Below, one piece after another: positions 10,052 to 18,612 of a stretch of 64,000 nt of DNA. Positions within the stretch are counted from its first letter, which is position 1; every line of letters begins with the position of its first letter. Source of the DNA: Westiellopsis prolifica IICB1 (GTDB lineage: Bacteria; Cyanobacteriota; Cyanobacteriia; Cyanobacteriales; Nostocaceae); contig NZ_NAPS01000001.1 of assembly GCF_004323185.1 (NCBI RefSeq), forward strand, positions 121,040-185,039. Direction: 5' to 3'. The position numbers and the translations under genes were made by a program. The notes under the pieces were generated by a model. The model was not told the DNA's origin, did no database searches, and worked only from the letters and a program-made list of their open reading frames with translations.

Positions 10052-10290
10052 GAAGAAAGGCACTTATGCTGAGGGCAGAAGGCAGAAGGTTTAAGAAAAA
10101 ATTTATACCAAAAAATTCAGTCCTCTTCATTCTGCCATTTGGTTTCAAGCCCCCGAATTTATTCGTGGAAAAGATAATAAGATTTGTATCAAGATGCGTA
10201 GCACAAGATACAAGGCGTCCTTGTTAGAAACCCCTATATTTATTTATGGGGTTCCCTTCAGCATAAGTGCCTTCTTCCTTCTGCCTTCTC
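10052..10290 (-). mobile_element. MITE family A, copy 1 (inside IS4 transposase)
   Basis: Perfect 16-bp inverted repeats lie at 10057-10072 (AAGGCACTTATGCTGA) and 10258-10273. Beyond them are ccttctgcc-rich arms. The core on the minus strand holds three hairpins separated by a conserved CAAGGACG-like strand. Copies 2 and 3 are at 26614-26830 and 53797-54023. The insertion separates DRTNW from INLFMVS of the transposase. Confidence 0.8.
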
Positions 10291-10705
10291 ATTCCAATTT
10301 GTCCTATCGATCACCACATAAATGATTTTTTCTTTCTCAAAATATGTTGATAACCAACTCGCAACTATCGGAAACCAAATTTTTTCAATGGAGAGGTTTG
10401 GCAATGATAAAAATCTTTGTATTCTCTTTCTTCTACTTTCAAATAAAACAGGAATGGGCAAAGAACTAGCCAGCGCTTCTAAACTAACTTTTTTAATGGA
10501 TTGTAGAAGATTAATTAGAATTTGGAGCAACAAATATTCCGCAGAACTCAGATTAACTTGCAGGTGTGTTTGGTAGAATAATGGTAACATTTTCAATAAA
10601 TAGGTCTTCTTGACAAAGTTAGACCTACTTTTTTTACCATAAATTGCTGCACTCTTTACCTCACAAGGTTTTCAGGGTGCTTTGTCGCCCCGTCAGATAA
10701 AATTC

Positions 10706-11182
10706 AAAATCGATTGACCTAAACGCGTAAACGCAACAGCGGCTACTTCTGTGAAGTTGCTACGCGCCCACCGAAGGTAGCAGCTTCAAGGTGGAGTAAT
10801 CTAAAATTTAAAATTGTTTGACATGTTTAAATGAAGAAAAAATTTGGAGTGCTATACAAAACAGATTATTGTTTAAATATAATCAGTAAAAATCAGTAAA
10901 AATACTATCATTAATCTGTCAATCCCTCATAATAACTTTGTATTAAAAATGTTCATCTTTATAGAAACTTTAAAAAAAGATACCAGTAATAGCAGACAAA
11001 TCAATGTTAAATCTCATAAAATATGAATAATCAATTACACAATAACCTCTGTTAATGTTCATCGTAAGTTAGATTGATCAAAGGCATCTTGTTAACAGCA
11101 AAATAAAAACTCTGATTTAATAGCAATTTATCTATAATTTAGGTATAAACTAGTCCCCAATTCATCCTCGTTTTGAAAGAAG
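10706..11182. other. AT-rich intergenic region
   Basis: About 480 bases without a supportable gene. It contains the right target-duplication flank, a short hairpin region near 10755-10795 and long A/T runs. Confidence 0.5.
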
Positions 11183-11737
11183 ATGGATAGCGCAAAAAAC
11201 CAACGCTATCAGACTCCTATGGTATCCACTTATTACCCGGACACAAGTTTTCTTGACTATATTGTCATGCAAGATGGAACTGAGCAATCCTGTGGCTCGG
11301 ATATCCTTACACAATTGTTGAGTAGGAAAGTTTTCATTGTTAACAGTCGAAGACGAAATGGTTTGATATTGTTTAAACGCTACCATACAGAATTTGCTGG
11401 TCCAGGAGCAGCTGTAGGTGGCGATTATGATTGTGATTGTCAAAAAGTATTACCAATAGGAAATTTATCTTTATTAACTCCTGAAACAAATGAAGAGCGA
11501 CAGAAGGCTTATTTAATTAGGCGACAGTGGATTCGGCTCATCAAACAGATTACAGAAAATCCTATTCCTAGTCAGCGAGTTCAAAAGATTCTTGATCAAT
11601 TTGAACAGTATTTTCCACTTGAGATGGTGGAAAATTTGCCAGATGAAGCATTTGCATTATTAGTGGGTGTTTTACCACAAACGGTTTCCATAGTACGCCG
11701 CTTAGGCAATGATGTAGATACTAGACTGATTTATTGA
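11183..11737 (+). CDS. conserved-looking protein of unknown function
   Basis: 184 residues; I do not recognise a named family. The N-terminal half contains a Cys/Asp cluster (GGDYDCDCQK) after RRRNGLILFKRYH. The C-terminal half is helical and amphipathic (RQKAYLIRRQWIRLIKQI, then EMVENLPDEAFALLVGVLPQ). No signal peptide or membrane segment is seen. GAAAG lies shortly before the ATG. It stands alone, with about 480 bases upstream and 360 downstream, so it is probably monocistronic. Coding character is good: no HIP-repeat or heptamer content and a consistent amphipathic pattern. Confidence 0.65.
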   Translation: MDSAKNQRYQTPMVSTYYPDTSFLDYIVMQDGTEQSCGSDILTQLLSRKVFIVNSRRRNGLILFKRYHTEFAGPGAAVGGDYDCDCQKVLPIGNLSLLTPETNEERQKAYLIRRQWIRLIKQITENPIPSQRVQKILDQFEQYFPLEMVENLPDEAFALLVGVLPQTVSIVRRLGNDVDTRLIY

Positions 11738-12094
11738 GCTTGTTCAGATTTGAAGTCCGGAAAACAGTTTGCCATTGATTCACACATAGCTATTTGACTA
11801 ATAAATTTATAAAGTTATTTTTAATCCTGACCAAATTTTTATGACAAGATTGCTGTTAGCCTTGAATTGTTCATTGAGTTTTGGATCTGCGTTTTGTGGG
11901 TGAGAGTGAGTTGGGTCAGATACAAGTAAATTACGAAGACTAATCGTATAGGGGATTTTGAGTTTGTTTTATAACCAATTGTGCAGCTTCATAATACTAC
12001 AATTTCAAAATTTTATTTATTTTTTACTCAAGATCTACTACAGATAAACTGGAAATAGTTGCCAATATGGCATACATTAGCAAACTTACTTTAG
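11738..12094. other. AT-rich intergenic region
   Basis: No gene or clear regulatory signal seen between the unknown gene and MITE B. Confidence 0.5.
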
Positions 12095-12248
12095 CTGATA
12101 TCTTGCACCAGTTGCAATCAGCCATCAAATAAATTTTTGGCTCAAAGCTTAAACCCATTTAAATGGGTTAAAATATTAGCCCGTCGGTTTTGAACCGACT
12201 TTAGTTTTCAGCCCAAATTTTAATTTCGGGCTAGGTGTAAGATATAAG
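12095..12248. mobile_element. MITE family B, copy 1
   Basis: The ends CTGATATCTTGCACC and GGTGTAAGATATAAG are imperfect inverted repeats. They are flanked by TTAG on both sides (12091-12094 and 12249-12252), a likely 4-bp target duplication. Internal hairpins are AACCCATTTAAATGGGTT, GTCGGTTTTGAACCGAC and AGCCC...GGGCT. The right TTAG supplies the stop codon (TAA on the minus strand) of the next gene. Copy 2 at 56076-56229 lies in the opposite orientation. Confidence 0.8.
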
Positions 12249-12923
12249 TTAGGATATGTTGCAAAATCGCCGAATTGACTGCCAAATTTCTGCTAAGACG
12301 TTAGCTAAAGCATGATCACTGTCTAATTCCACTAACTCTACCCAAGGACGTGATTTGGCAAAATCACGACTGGCTTGAATTGGGATAACCTCATCATTTT
12401 TTCCATGCAGAATGAGAGTAGGAATAGGACGCTGTAATACATTTTCTTGATATTGAGTCGCATCTGTAATGAAATCATAACTTAAAGGTAGCGATCGCTC
12501 TTCGCCATAGTGATAAACCATTAAATACTTTTGTTGTTGCCAAAGTTGAACTTGTGTATCTCCTAACTGAGTTAGCCAGTGATATAAAAAGCCAAAGGCG
12601 GGTGCTAATAAAACGAGTCGCTGCACCTGGGGGTATTGCTGTGCTATGTGAGCAGCTGTTAAACCACCTAAACTGGAACCAATGAGAATTACTGGTGCAG
12701 CTTGAGACAAAGATGGTTCTATATCCTGTTTGCCATCTGCTAAGATTATTGAGGCTACTTGATGAATTTGGCGAGTAATTGTCAAGTGAGAAAAATCGCC
12801 AAAATTCAAATCAGGAATATTCAAGTTGATTTTGCATTCAGCAAAGCGATCGCGTATGTAGCGAGCTTTGGCAGAATGAGGACTAGAAGCAAAACCATGA
12901 AGATAGATAAACTGGTTCACCAT
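12249..12923 (-). CDS. YqiA-like alpha/beta hydrolase (esterase)
   Basis: 224 residues from the ATG at 12923 (MVNQFIYLHGF). The frame extends another 21 codons upstream, but these are only a His-Thr/Ser repeat translated from intergenic tandem DNA, so I reject them. Visible catalytic features: oxyanion HGF at the N-terminus, nucleophile elbow GSSLGG, Asp in HGKNDEVIP and His in DSDHALANV. It matches the small cytosolic esterase group typified by YqiA; the natural substrate is unknown. Its stop codon is part of the MITE B target duplication, so the MITE hairpins form its 3' untranslated region. Confidence 0.75.
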   Translation of the reverse strand: MVNQFIYLHGFASSPHSAKARYIRDRFAECKINLNIPDLNFGDFSHLTITRQIHQVASIILADGKQDIEPSLSQAAPVILIGSSLGGLTAAHIAQQYPQVQRLVLLAPAFGFLYHWLTQLGDTQVQLWQQQKYLMVYHYGEERSLPLSYDFITDATQYQENVLQRPIPTLILHGKNDEVIPIQASRDFAKSRPWVELVELDSDHALANVLAEIWQSIRRFCNIS

Positions 12924-13115
12924 CAAGCTTTTGTGGGAAGTGTGGGAAGTGTGGGAAGTGTGAGGGGTGTGAGGAGCTCTTAGCAAGGAGCAGGGAGCAA
13001 GGAGATCTTAGCAGGGAGTGTGGGGAGACAAGGAGGACAAGGAAGAATTTATTCCAATGCCCGATGCCCGATGCCCAATGCCCGATGCCCGATGCCCAAT
13101 GCCCAATGCCCAGCA
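12924..13115. repeat. cluster of tandem repeats (GTGGGAA and GCCCGAT/GCCCAAT units)
   Basis: Tgtgggaag-type units (12931-12975) are followed by an agcaaggagcaggg stretch, then ggacaagg tracts and about nine copies of GCCC(A/G)AT (13055-13115). The whole gap between the esterase and glutathione reductase is repeat. Confidence 0.9.
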
Positions 13116-13125
13116 AACTAAACAA

Positions 13126-14505
13126 TTACCGCATTGTGACAAATTCTTCCGCTGCTGTCGGATGAATTCCAACAGTGGCGTCAAAATCTTTTTTGGTTGC
13201 GCCCATGTTCACAGCGATCGCCACACCTTGAATAATCTCACCTGCATTTTCTCCTACCATTTGGGCGCCTAAAACTTTGTCGGTTTTAGCATCTATTACC
13301 AATTTCATCATAGTTCTTTCTTGAGCGCCGGTTAAACTGTGAAATAAAGGACGGAAACGAGTGCGGTATATTTTAACTCCTTCGTCTCCCAGCTTTTCCC
13401 AGGCTTGAGCTTCTGTGAGACCAACTGTTGCTGCTTCAGGTGTAGAAAACACAGCAGTCGGGACATTTTCGTGACTAAATACGCGGCGATGACCACCAAA
13501 TTCACTATCTGCAAAGGCTCGCCCTTCACCAATGGCGACGGGAGTTAAATTCATCCGATCAGTAACATCACCGACGGCAAAAATATTTTCTTGCGAAGTT
13601 TGACTGTATTCGTTGACAGCGATCGCATCTGTTGTGGTATATCCGGGACCTTCGACGGTACTGCAACATGTTGCGACTCCAGCTTTTTCTAAACCTAGTT
13701 CTTCGATATTGGGGGTGCGGCCAGTTGCTACCAAAAACACATCAGCAATTATAGATTCTGCCTGATTTCCAGATAAATTGATTTTGTAACCCTCTGGGAC
13801 TTTTTCCACTGTTTCCACTACATGATTCTGGATGATTTTAATCCCGTGGTTGGTCATCCCTTCTTGAATATTGGTACGAATGTCTTCATCAAAACCATTG
13901 AGGATGAGGTCTTTACGGAGAATCTGAGTGACTTCGCATCCCAAACCACGCATAATGCAAGCAAACTCCGTACCAATATAACCAGCACCAATAATTACTA
14001 TGTGCTTAGGTTTTTCTTGCAGATGAAACATTTCGTTGGAGGTGATACCATATTCCATCCCCGGTAAATCAGGTTTGATCGGGCGACCACCAACAGCGAT
14101 TAAAATTTTATCGGCGGTGACTTTACGTCCATCAACTTCGATAGTATGGGGATCTAAGAGAGTAGCACGACTGGGAATCAGTTCTACCCCAGCTTTTTCT
14201 AAGAAACCAATGTGTAGTTGGGAAAGTCGATTGACTTCCTTATCGATCGCTGTAATAAAATATTTCCAGTCTAATTCTGCTTCGCCTACCTTCCAGCCGT
14301 AGCCTGCTGCATTATGAAATAATGCTGGAAAATGGGAACTATAGACCATTAATTTTTTGGGAATGCAGCCACGAATCACACAAGTACCGCCGACTAAACT
14401 TTCTTCGGCGATCGCCACTTTTGCACCGTAGCTAGCAGCACGCTTAGAAGCTGCTAATCCTCCAGAACCGGCACCAATGACAAACAGGTCGTAATCGTAG
14501 GTCAT
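13126..14505 (-). CDS. gor: glutathione-disulfide reductase
   Basis: 459 residues, the usual length. It reduces GSSG to GSH with NADPH through FAD and a redox dithiol. Visible: FAD-binding GAGSGGLAASKRAA at residues 10-23, redox-active GGTCVIRGCIPKKL near 40-53, NAD(P)-binding GAGYIGTEFAC, second FAD motif VGDVTDRMNLTPVAI, and the C-terminal HPTAAEEF with the catalytic His-Glu pair of the partner subunit. CVIRGC is the cyanobacterial variant of CVNVGC. It is cytosolic and homodimeric by family. It appears to be a single gene with its own promoter in 14506-14792. Confidence 0.93.
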   Translation of the reverse strand: MTYDYDLFVIGAGSGGLAASKRAASYGAKVAIAEESLVGGTCVIRGCIPKKLMVYSSHFPALFHNAAGYGWKVGEAELDWKYFITAIDKEVNRLSQLHIGFLEKAGVELIPSRATLLDPHTIEVDGRKVTADKILIAVGGRPIKPDLPGMEYGITSNEMFHLQEKPKHIVIIGAGYIGTEFACIMRGLGCEVTQILRKDLILNGFDEDIRTNIQEGMTNHGIKIIQNHVVETVEKVPEGYKINLSGNQAESIIADVFLVATGRTPNIEELGLEKAGVATCCSTVEGPGYTTTDAIAVNEYSQTSQENIFAVGDVTDRMNLTPVAIGEGRAFADSEFGGHRRVFSHENVPTAVFSTPEAATVGLTEAQAWEKLGDEGVKIYRTRFRPLFHSLTGAQERTMMKLVIDAKTDKVLGAQMVGENAGEIIQGVAIAVNMGATKKDFDATVGIHPTAAEEFVTMR

Positions 14506-14792
14506 AAATTTAGATATCTTTTACAAAAAATAAAATTTGATACCAATTTACCAATTAAAAATCGAGAAATTTCACCAAGGTAAAGTGGTATCTAGGACAA
14601 GAACGCTTGACAAAACACGTTCCAAATTACCTCAACCATTATCTCGATCCTAGCTTGCTCATTCAAATCATAAAAGCTGACAGCAATCCCATTCTGTAGT
14701 TGGGGTGGGAGGGACAAGGGGGACAAAGGGGACAAGGAAGCTATGACACTTGACCAATGACACTTGACCAATGAATGTAAATATCTAAGTTG

Positions 14793-16193
14793 TCATCGAT
14801 AATCTTGTGGTTGTAGTCTGTACAAGCTAAACCAGTGACGAACCGCTAACCAAACTGCGGAAAGAAAGCCAGCTAAACTCAGTGTTAATCCACTGTACGA
14901 TACTAATAATCCAAATACGGGTAGCACAGCGCCAGCAATCGTACAAATCACCGCAGCCAAGGAAGCTCGAACATTTGTACCCAATCCCCAAGTTAATACT
15001 AGTAAAACTAGAGAAATCAAAGTCCAAGCAAATTGGGGACTCATGACGCGACTAGTGTAGGTTAAAGCTAACAGACAGGCAAAAAATATACCCGCAGCAA
15101 CAGCGATATTTTTTAAGTTTATAGGAATAGACAAATATAGCAATAATATCCACCATAAAAATATGGCTGGCGCTAACAATAATAACCGGGGAAGCACACC
15201 TGTATTACGAACAGGGTTAGTATTTGTAAACACGCCAAATGGGTTTCTCACAGAAACATTATCGTCAAATACCCAAGTAAAGCGGGTACTTTGTCCTTCG
15301 CCTGCAATTTCCGTTGGTACAATACCACTTGCAAAATCAGCACTTGGAAAGTTAGCAGTGGCTACGAGGCGAAAATTTTGGAGTAACTGTCCATTAGCAC
15401 TATAAACCCAGCGTGACCCCCCTTGAGTTTTATAGGTAACTCGAAAGCTGGTTTCTTCCCCTGGTTGAAGACGGAAGGGAAAACCATAGTCACCTGGATT
15501 GGTTTGTTGCAGTCTATTACCGTCACGCTCTACTTTATAGTTAGAAAGCAGCGAATAACCGTTAGGTGGTGGTGTTTCAAAGAAAAAACTATCAATATCT
15601 TTGAGTTGATTAACTACTTTATAGTCTGCTGTATAGTCTACGCGATATGTAGCACGGCGATTCTGCACATCAGGAGTTTGATCAATTTTTACTTGAATTT
15701 GCGAACCAGCTAGCGTCAGGTAGCGATTTTCTTCTCGCGTTTCATTGACCTTAACAATTTTGCCGTTAACTTGCGTGGTGTAACTGTAGGGTACTTGCAC
15801 TACATAACGTATTTGCGGCGCGATTTGTTCTAGTCTGTCACCAGCAACACTTTCTGCTACTTGTGCGACTTTTGCTTGTTCCCAGTGGTGATATCTGTTA
15901 CTCAAAGTTGAGCAAAGAAAAAATCCTCCGATTAATAAAATTAAAATTAGAGTTAAGTGTGGTAATCCTGATAGAATTTGCGAATAGCGAATTGCCCATT
16001 CATCAATGAAATTTGCCTGTTCTGCTTGATTACGACGCAGGGAGAAGTTGAGCAGAGCGATCGCAATTCCCAAAGCAATAACTATAAGTACTAATAACAG
16101 CGAACCTTTGAGAATATGATTTCCAAACTGGATCAGTTCGGTAGGATGCGTAAGATCAGGTATTCCGGGAATACCTTGAGCTTGTTCTGGCAT
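14793..16193 (-). CDS. integral membrane protein of unknown function
   Basis: 466 residues. Two membrane segments are near the N-terminus (about residues 32-52 and 78-96). A soluble region of about 230 residues follows, rich in beta-strand pattern (YVVQVPYSYTTQVNGKIV to GQLLQNFRLVATANFP). The C-terminal third has five or six further hydrophobic segments. The soluble part is probably on the periplasmic side. I do not recognise a family; similar layouts occur as hypothetical proteins in cyanobacteria. Start 16193 is the first ATG. A ggacaagggggac tract lies downstream at 14705-14735. Confidence 0.75.
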   Translation of the reverse strand: MPEQAQGIPGIPDLTHPTELIQFGNHILKGSLLLVLIVIALGIAIALLNFSLRRNQAEQANFIDEWAIRYSQILSGLPHLTLILILLIGGFFLCSTLSNRYHHWEQAKVAQVAESVAGDRLEQIAPQIRYVVQVPYSYTTQVNGKIVKVNETREENRYLTLAGSQIQVKIDQTPDVQNRRATYRVDYTADYKVVNQLKDIDSFFFETPPPNGYSLLSNYKVERDGNRLQQTNPGDYGFPFRLQPGEETSFRVTYKTQGGSRWVYSANGQLLQNFRLVATANFPSADFASGIVPTEIAGEGQSTRFTWVFDDNVSVRNPFGVFTNTNPVRNTGVLPRLLLLAPAIFLWWILLLYLSIPINLKNIAVAAGIFFACLLALTYTSRVMSPQFAWTLISLVLLVLTWGLGTNVRASLAAVICTIAGAVLPVFGLLVSYSGLTLSLAGFLSAVWLAVRHWFSLYRLQPQDYR

Positions 16194-16301
16194 AAGAGAA
16201 TTTTCGGAGAATGTGAATCATCAGACTGATAACATCTCTCGGAAGTTTCTTACTTTTGATAAATCTATTTCTATAGATAGATGTTGGAAATATTGCTTCT
16301 C

Positions 16302-16727
16302 TCACTCTTCTAACAATTTCTGCATGAGTGTATAAATATCACCTTTATAACCCTCTTTTCGTAGTCCTACACCAACTACCAAAACCACTACTTTTTCAAA
16401 TTCAACTTTATAAATGATTCTGTAACGTTGACCTACAGCCCTAACACTACGATATCCCTTTAGTTTATCAACTAAAGGTTTACCCTGTTTTTCTGGATCT
16501 GTTTTTAACTTATCTATGCGATCGCTTAAAGCTTGCTGTTGACGTTTATCTTTAACACCACCTAAGTAGGTGGGCGCTAAAAAACACAACCAGATTAAGA
16601 AATGTAAATCGCTTAAAAGCTTATATTCAAAGCGTTTCTGATGCTTTACATAAGTTTACATAGTTCGGTTTAATTGTGCCTACCTACTTAGCATCTATAA
16701 AGCTAGTGGTGTTAATTCAATAGCATA
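16302..16727 (-). pseudogene. RelE/ParE-type toxin, interrupted by a MITE
   Basis: The C-terminal 85 residues (KDKRQQQALSDRIDKLKTDP ... RAVGQRYRIIYKVE) are a RelE/ParE toxin body with the conserved GYRSVRAVGQRYRIIY segment. The expected N-terminus, YAIELTPLAL, is found on the same strand 130 bp further upstream (16727 down to about 16698), on the other side of MITE D. An in-frame TAG follows LAL, and no usable start codon precedes it. The apparent start MCFLAPTYLGG is MITE sequence. The toxin is therefore almost surely dead. Confidence 0.8.
16562..16691. mobile_element. MITE family D (CTAAGTAGG ends) inside toxin gene
   Basis: The 130-bp element begins CTAAGTAGGTGGGC and ends GCCTACCTACTTAG, near-perfect inverted repeats. 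The interior is AT-rich. Size and inverted-repeat design resemble the Nezha MITEs described from Anabaena and Nostoc, but I cannot confirm identity. I see no clear target duplication. Confidence 0.75.
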
Positions 16728-16752
16728 CTCTGTGTTAGAACTTTGTGGAGTC

Positions 16753-17025
16753 TCAGAGTCCAAGCTTTGCTTTCGCTTCCTCCCAGCTGATAGTTTCTCC
16801 CTGTTCTGCTTGAGCGATACTTTCCTCTAAACGTTCAGCAAATTGTTGATCTGCAAAAATACACAATGTCTCTAGTATTGATTCATACTGTTCAAAACTA
16901 AGTGCAGCAATTACTGGTTTACCGTGTTTGGTGATGATTACTGGTTCATCTTCCAATTGATCTGGCAAATCTAATAAATTTTGCCTAGCTTCCGTAATTG
17001 TTAGATATTTTGTCATTATAGTCAA
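16753..17025 (-). CDS. Phd/YefM-family antitoxin
   Basis: 90 residues, or 87 from the internal MTKYLTITEAR. The N-terminal ITEARQNLLDLPDQL and PVIITKHGKPVIAALSFEQYE are the Phd/YefM fold that dimerises and binds the operator DNA. The acidic C-terminal tail (EESIAQAEQGETISWEEAKA) would wrap the toxin. It is the first gene of a type II toxin-antitoxin pair, and its partner downstream is destroyed by MITE D. The gene itself is intact. Such proteins normally repress their own promoter; no operator was identified. Confidence 0.85.
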   Translation of the reverse strand: MTIMTKYLTITEARQNLLDLPDQLEDEPVIITKHGKPVIAALSFEQYESILETLCIFADQQFAERLEESIAQAEQGETISWEEAKAKLGL

Positions 17026-17183
17026 TTAAATATACAGTAAAATGTACACTTTTATTCTACACATAATAAATTGTTCTGTTTTGCTCTTTCCTCTGTTGTC
17101 CTGTGCAGTTTAAATTCAAAATTAGCGATCGCTCTACCTGTTTGCGCTACATTGACAAATGCAAGCACACGGAGGAATAAGTC

Positions 17184-18182
17184 ATGAAAGCAGTATTAAT
17201 GACAGCACCCGGAAATCCTGAAGTTCTGCAACTACAAGACGTCACAAATCCTGGTGTTCCTGTTGGTGAAACTGAACTTTTGATACACTTAAGAGCAGCT
17301 GGTGTTAACCCCATTGATACCAAACTTCGCAAACGTGGCACTTTCTACCCCGATCAAATGCCTGCTATTTTAGGATGTGATGGTGCGGGTGTAGTTGAAG
17401 CAGTTGGTGCTGCTGTCAAGAATTTTAACGTTGGCGATGAAGTATATTTTTGCAATGGTGGGTTAGGCGCACACCAAGGTAATTATGCTGAATATACTAC
17501 AATAGATGAGCGTTTTGCAGCCCACAAACCCAAATCTGTCTCGTTTGCAGTTGCCGCCGCCGCACCTTTAGTGTTAATTACTGCTTGGGAAGCTTTATAT
17601 GAACGGGGAAGATTAGAACCAGGCGATCGCGTCTTAATTCATGCTGGTGCTGGTGGTGTTGGACATGTAGCTATTCAGCTAGCTAAACTCAAAGGCGCGG
17701 ATGTCTGCACAACAGTAGGTTCTCAAGAAAAAGCCAATTTTGTCAAACAACTCGGTGCAGATTATCCTATTTTGTATAAACAAACAGATTTTGTCCAAGC
17801 AGCTTTAGATTGGACTGGTGGCGAAGGTGTAGACTTGGCTTTTGATACTGTAGGTGGAGAAACTTTTCACCAAACCTTCCCAGCAGTGCGGATGTATGGC
17901 GATATCGTGACGATTTTAGAACCAAATGCTAATACTGTTTGGAGAACTGCGAGAAACCGGAATCTCCGCATAGGTTTAGAATTAATGCTCATACCGATGG
18001 CCCAAGGGATGGTAGAAGCACAGCAGCACCAAGCAGAAATCTTAACAGAGTGTGCTAAATATATTGATGCCGGTAAGTTGAAGATTCATGTCAGTCACGA
18101 GTTACCGTTAGCAGAAGCAGTAAAAGCACACCAGTTAATTGAATCTGGTTCGACAACGGGTAAGATTGTTCTGGTGTTTTGA
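17184..18182 (+). CDS. zinc-independent MDR-family NADPH:quinone oxidoreductase
   Basis: 332 residues with a strong GGAGG ribosome site at 17172-17176, seven bases before ATG. It is a medium-chain dehydrogenase/reductase: GroES-like part (AAGVNPIDTKLRKRG, ILGCDGAGVVEAVG) and a Rossmann part with HAGAGGVGHVAIQLAKLKGA. The Cys cluster for the structural zinc is missing and there is no catalytic-zinc Cys/His pattern, as in quinone reductases. It would use NADPH to reduce quinones or other electrophiles; the true substrate is not visible. A truncated MITE C follows 14 bases after the stop. Confidence 0.85.
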   Translation: MKAVLMTAPGNPEVLQLQDVTNPGVPVGETELLIHLRAAGVNPIDTKLRKRGTFYPDQMPAILGCDGAGVVEAVGAAVKNFNVGDEVYFCNGGLGAHQGNYAEYTTIDERFAAHKPKSVSFAVAAAAPLVLITAWEALYERGRLEPGDRVLIHAGAGGVGHVAIQLAKLKGADVCTTVGSQEKANFVKQLGADYPILYKQTDFVQAALDWTGGEGVDLAFDTVGGETFHQTFPAVRMYGDIVTILEPNANTVWRTARNRNLRIGLELMLIPMAQGMVEAQQHQAEILTECAKYIDAGKLKIHVSHELPLAEAVKAHQLIESGSTTGKIVLVF

Positions 18183-18196
18183 GCTTCGACGCCTAA

Positions 18197-18270
18197 TACC
18201 ATTTCACAAAAAATCTGATACAAATACAGACCCTGTACCAGACGCGATATATCGCGTCTCTACAAAAGAT
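18197..18270 (-). repeat. MITE family C, truncated copy
   Basis: Begins TACCATTTCAC, shares the aatctgatacaaatacag stretch and the palindromic core AGACGCGATATATCGCGTCT with the full copies at 37715-37816 and 61413-61515, and then loses similarity after ctacaaaagatt. The second terminal repeat is absent. Confidence 0.75.
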
Positions 18271-18293
18271 TGTGGGCATAACTCAATAATTAA

Positions 18294-18500
18294 TCAAGGT
18301 GTACTATCTTGTTCGCGCTTGTCTTCATCTAGTGCCTTTTGGATGGCTTGACGGCAAAATTCACCTGGGTTATCTTTGCTTTTTACTTCTTGGTAGGTTG
18401 ATTCAGATACCCTGATTGACAGTGTTTTGGTAAGTGGTTTTTCTCCAGCAGACTCAAAACCATGATTTTTGATGTTTGGATTACCGCCTTTTCTAGCCAT
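18294..18500 (-). CDS. small protein, possible ribbon-helix-helix DNA-binding protein
   Basis: 68 residues. KTLSIRVSESTYQEVKSK has the strand-helix pattern of ribbon-helix-helix or related CopG/Arc proteins, followed by EFCRQAIQKALDED. The N-terminus is Gly/Asn-rich and basic (ARKGGNPNIKNHG). This would suit an antitoxin or small regulator, but no toxin gene lies next to it. The family cannot be named with certainty. Confidence 0.6.
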   Translation of the reverse strand: MARKGGNPNIKNHGFESAGEKPLTKTLSIRVSESTYQEVKSKDNPGEFCRQAIQKALDEDKREQDSTP

Positions 18501-18612
18501 TCAAAAATTAATACAAAATTGCTCTAATAATTCGTGTACTATTATATAAACGCAATTATGGTGGCTGTGCTTCCGGGAAGTTGCTGTAGCCACCATATCC
18601 AATTGACAACCA

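Larger units (their letters stand above)
9181..10596 (-). pseudogene. IS4-family transposase, frameshifted and interrupted
   Basis: Three frames together make one IS4-type transposase. The first (10596 to about 10291) carries YVVIDRTNW. The second (about 10052 to 9760) carries NLFMVSVVWDKRAFPV and GDREFCSV. The third (about 9765 to 9181) carries the signature YKRRFDIEEMFRDFKKGG, i.e. Y-2-R-3-E-6-K. A MITE splits frames one and two. Frames two and three are joined by a one-base frameshift near 9757-9765, where TKTGRIITRS should read through as GLSPGVSLFF. A 39-bp palindromic repeat is also inserted in frame just before the signature. Confidence 0.9.
9161..10696 (-). mobile_element. IS4-family insertion sequence, defective
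   Basis: The ends are perfect 16-bp inverted repeats, CTGACGGGGCGACAAA at 9161-9176 and its complement at 10681-10696. Both are flanked by the 9-bp direct repeat ATAAAATTC (9152-9160 and 10697-10705), showing insertion by transposition. The only gene is a broken transposase on the minus strand. Removing the 239-bp insert at 10052-10290 and the 39-bp insert at 9559-9597 leaves about 1.26 kb. Confidence 0.9.
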
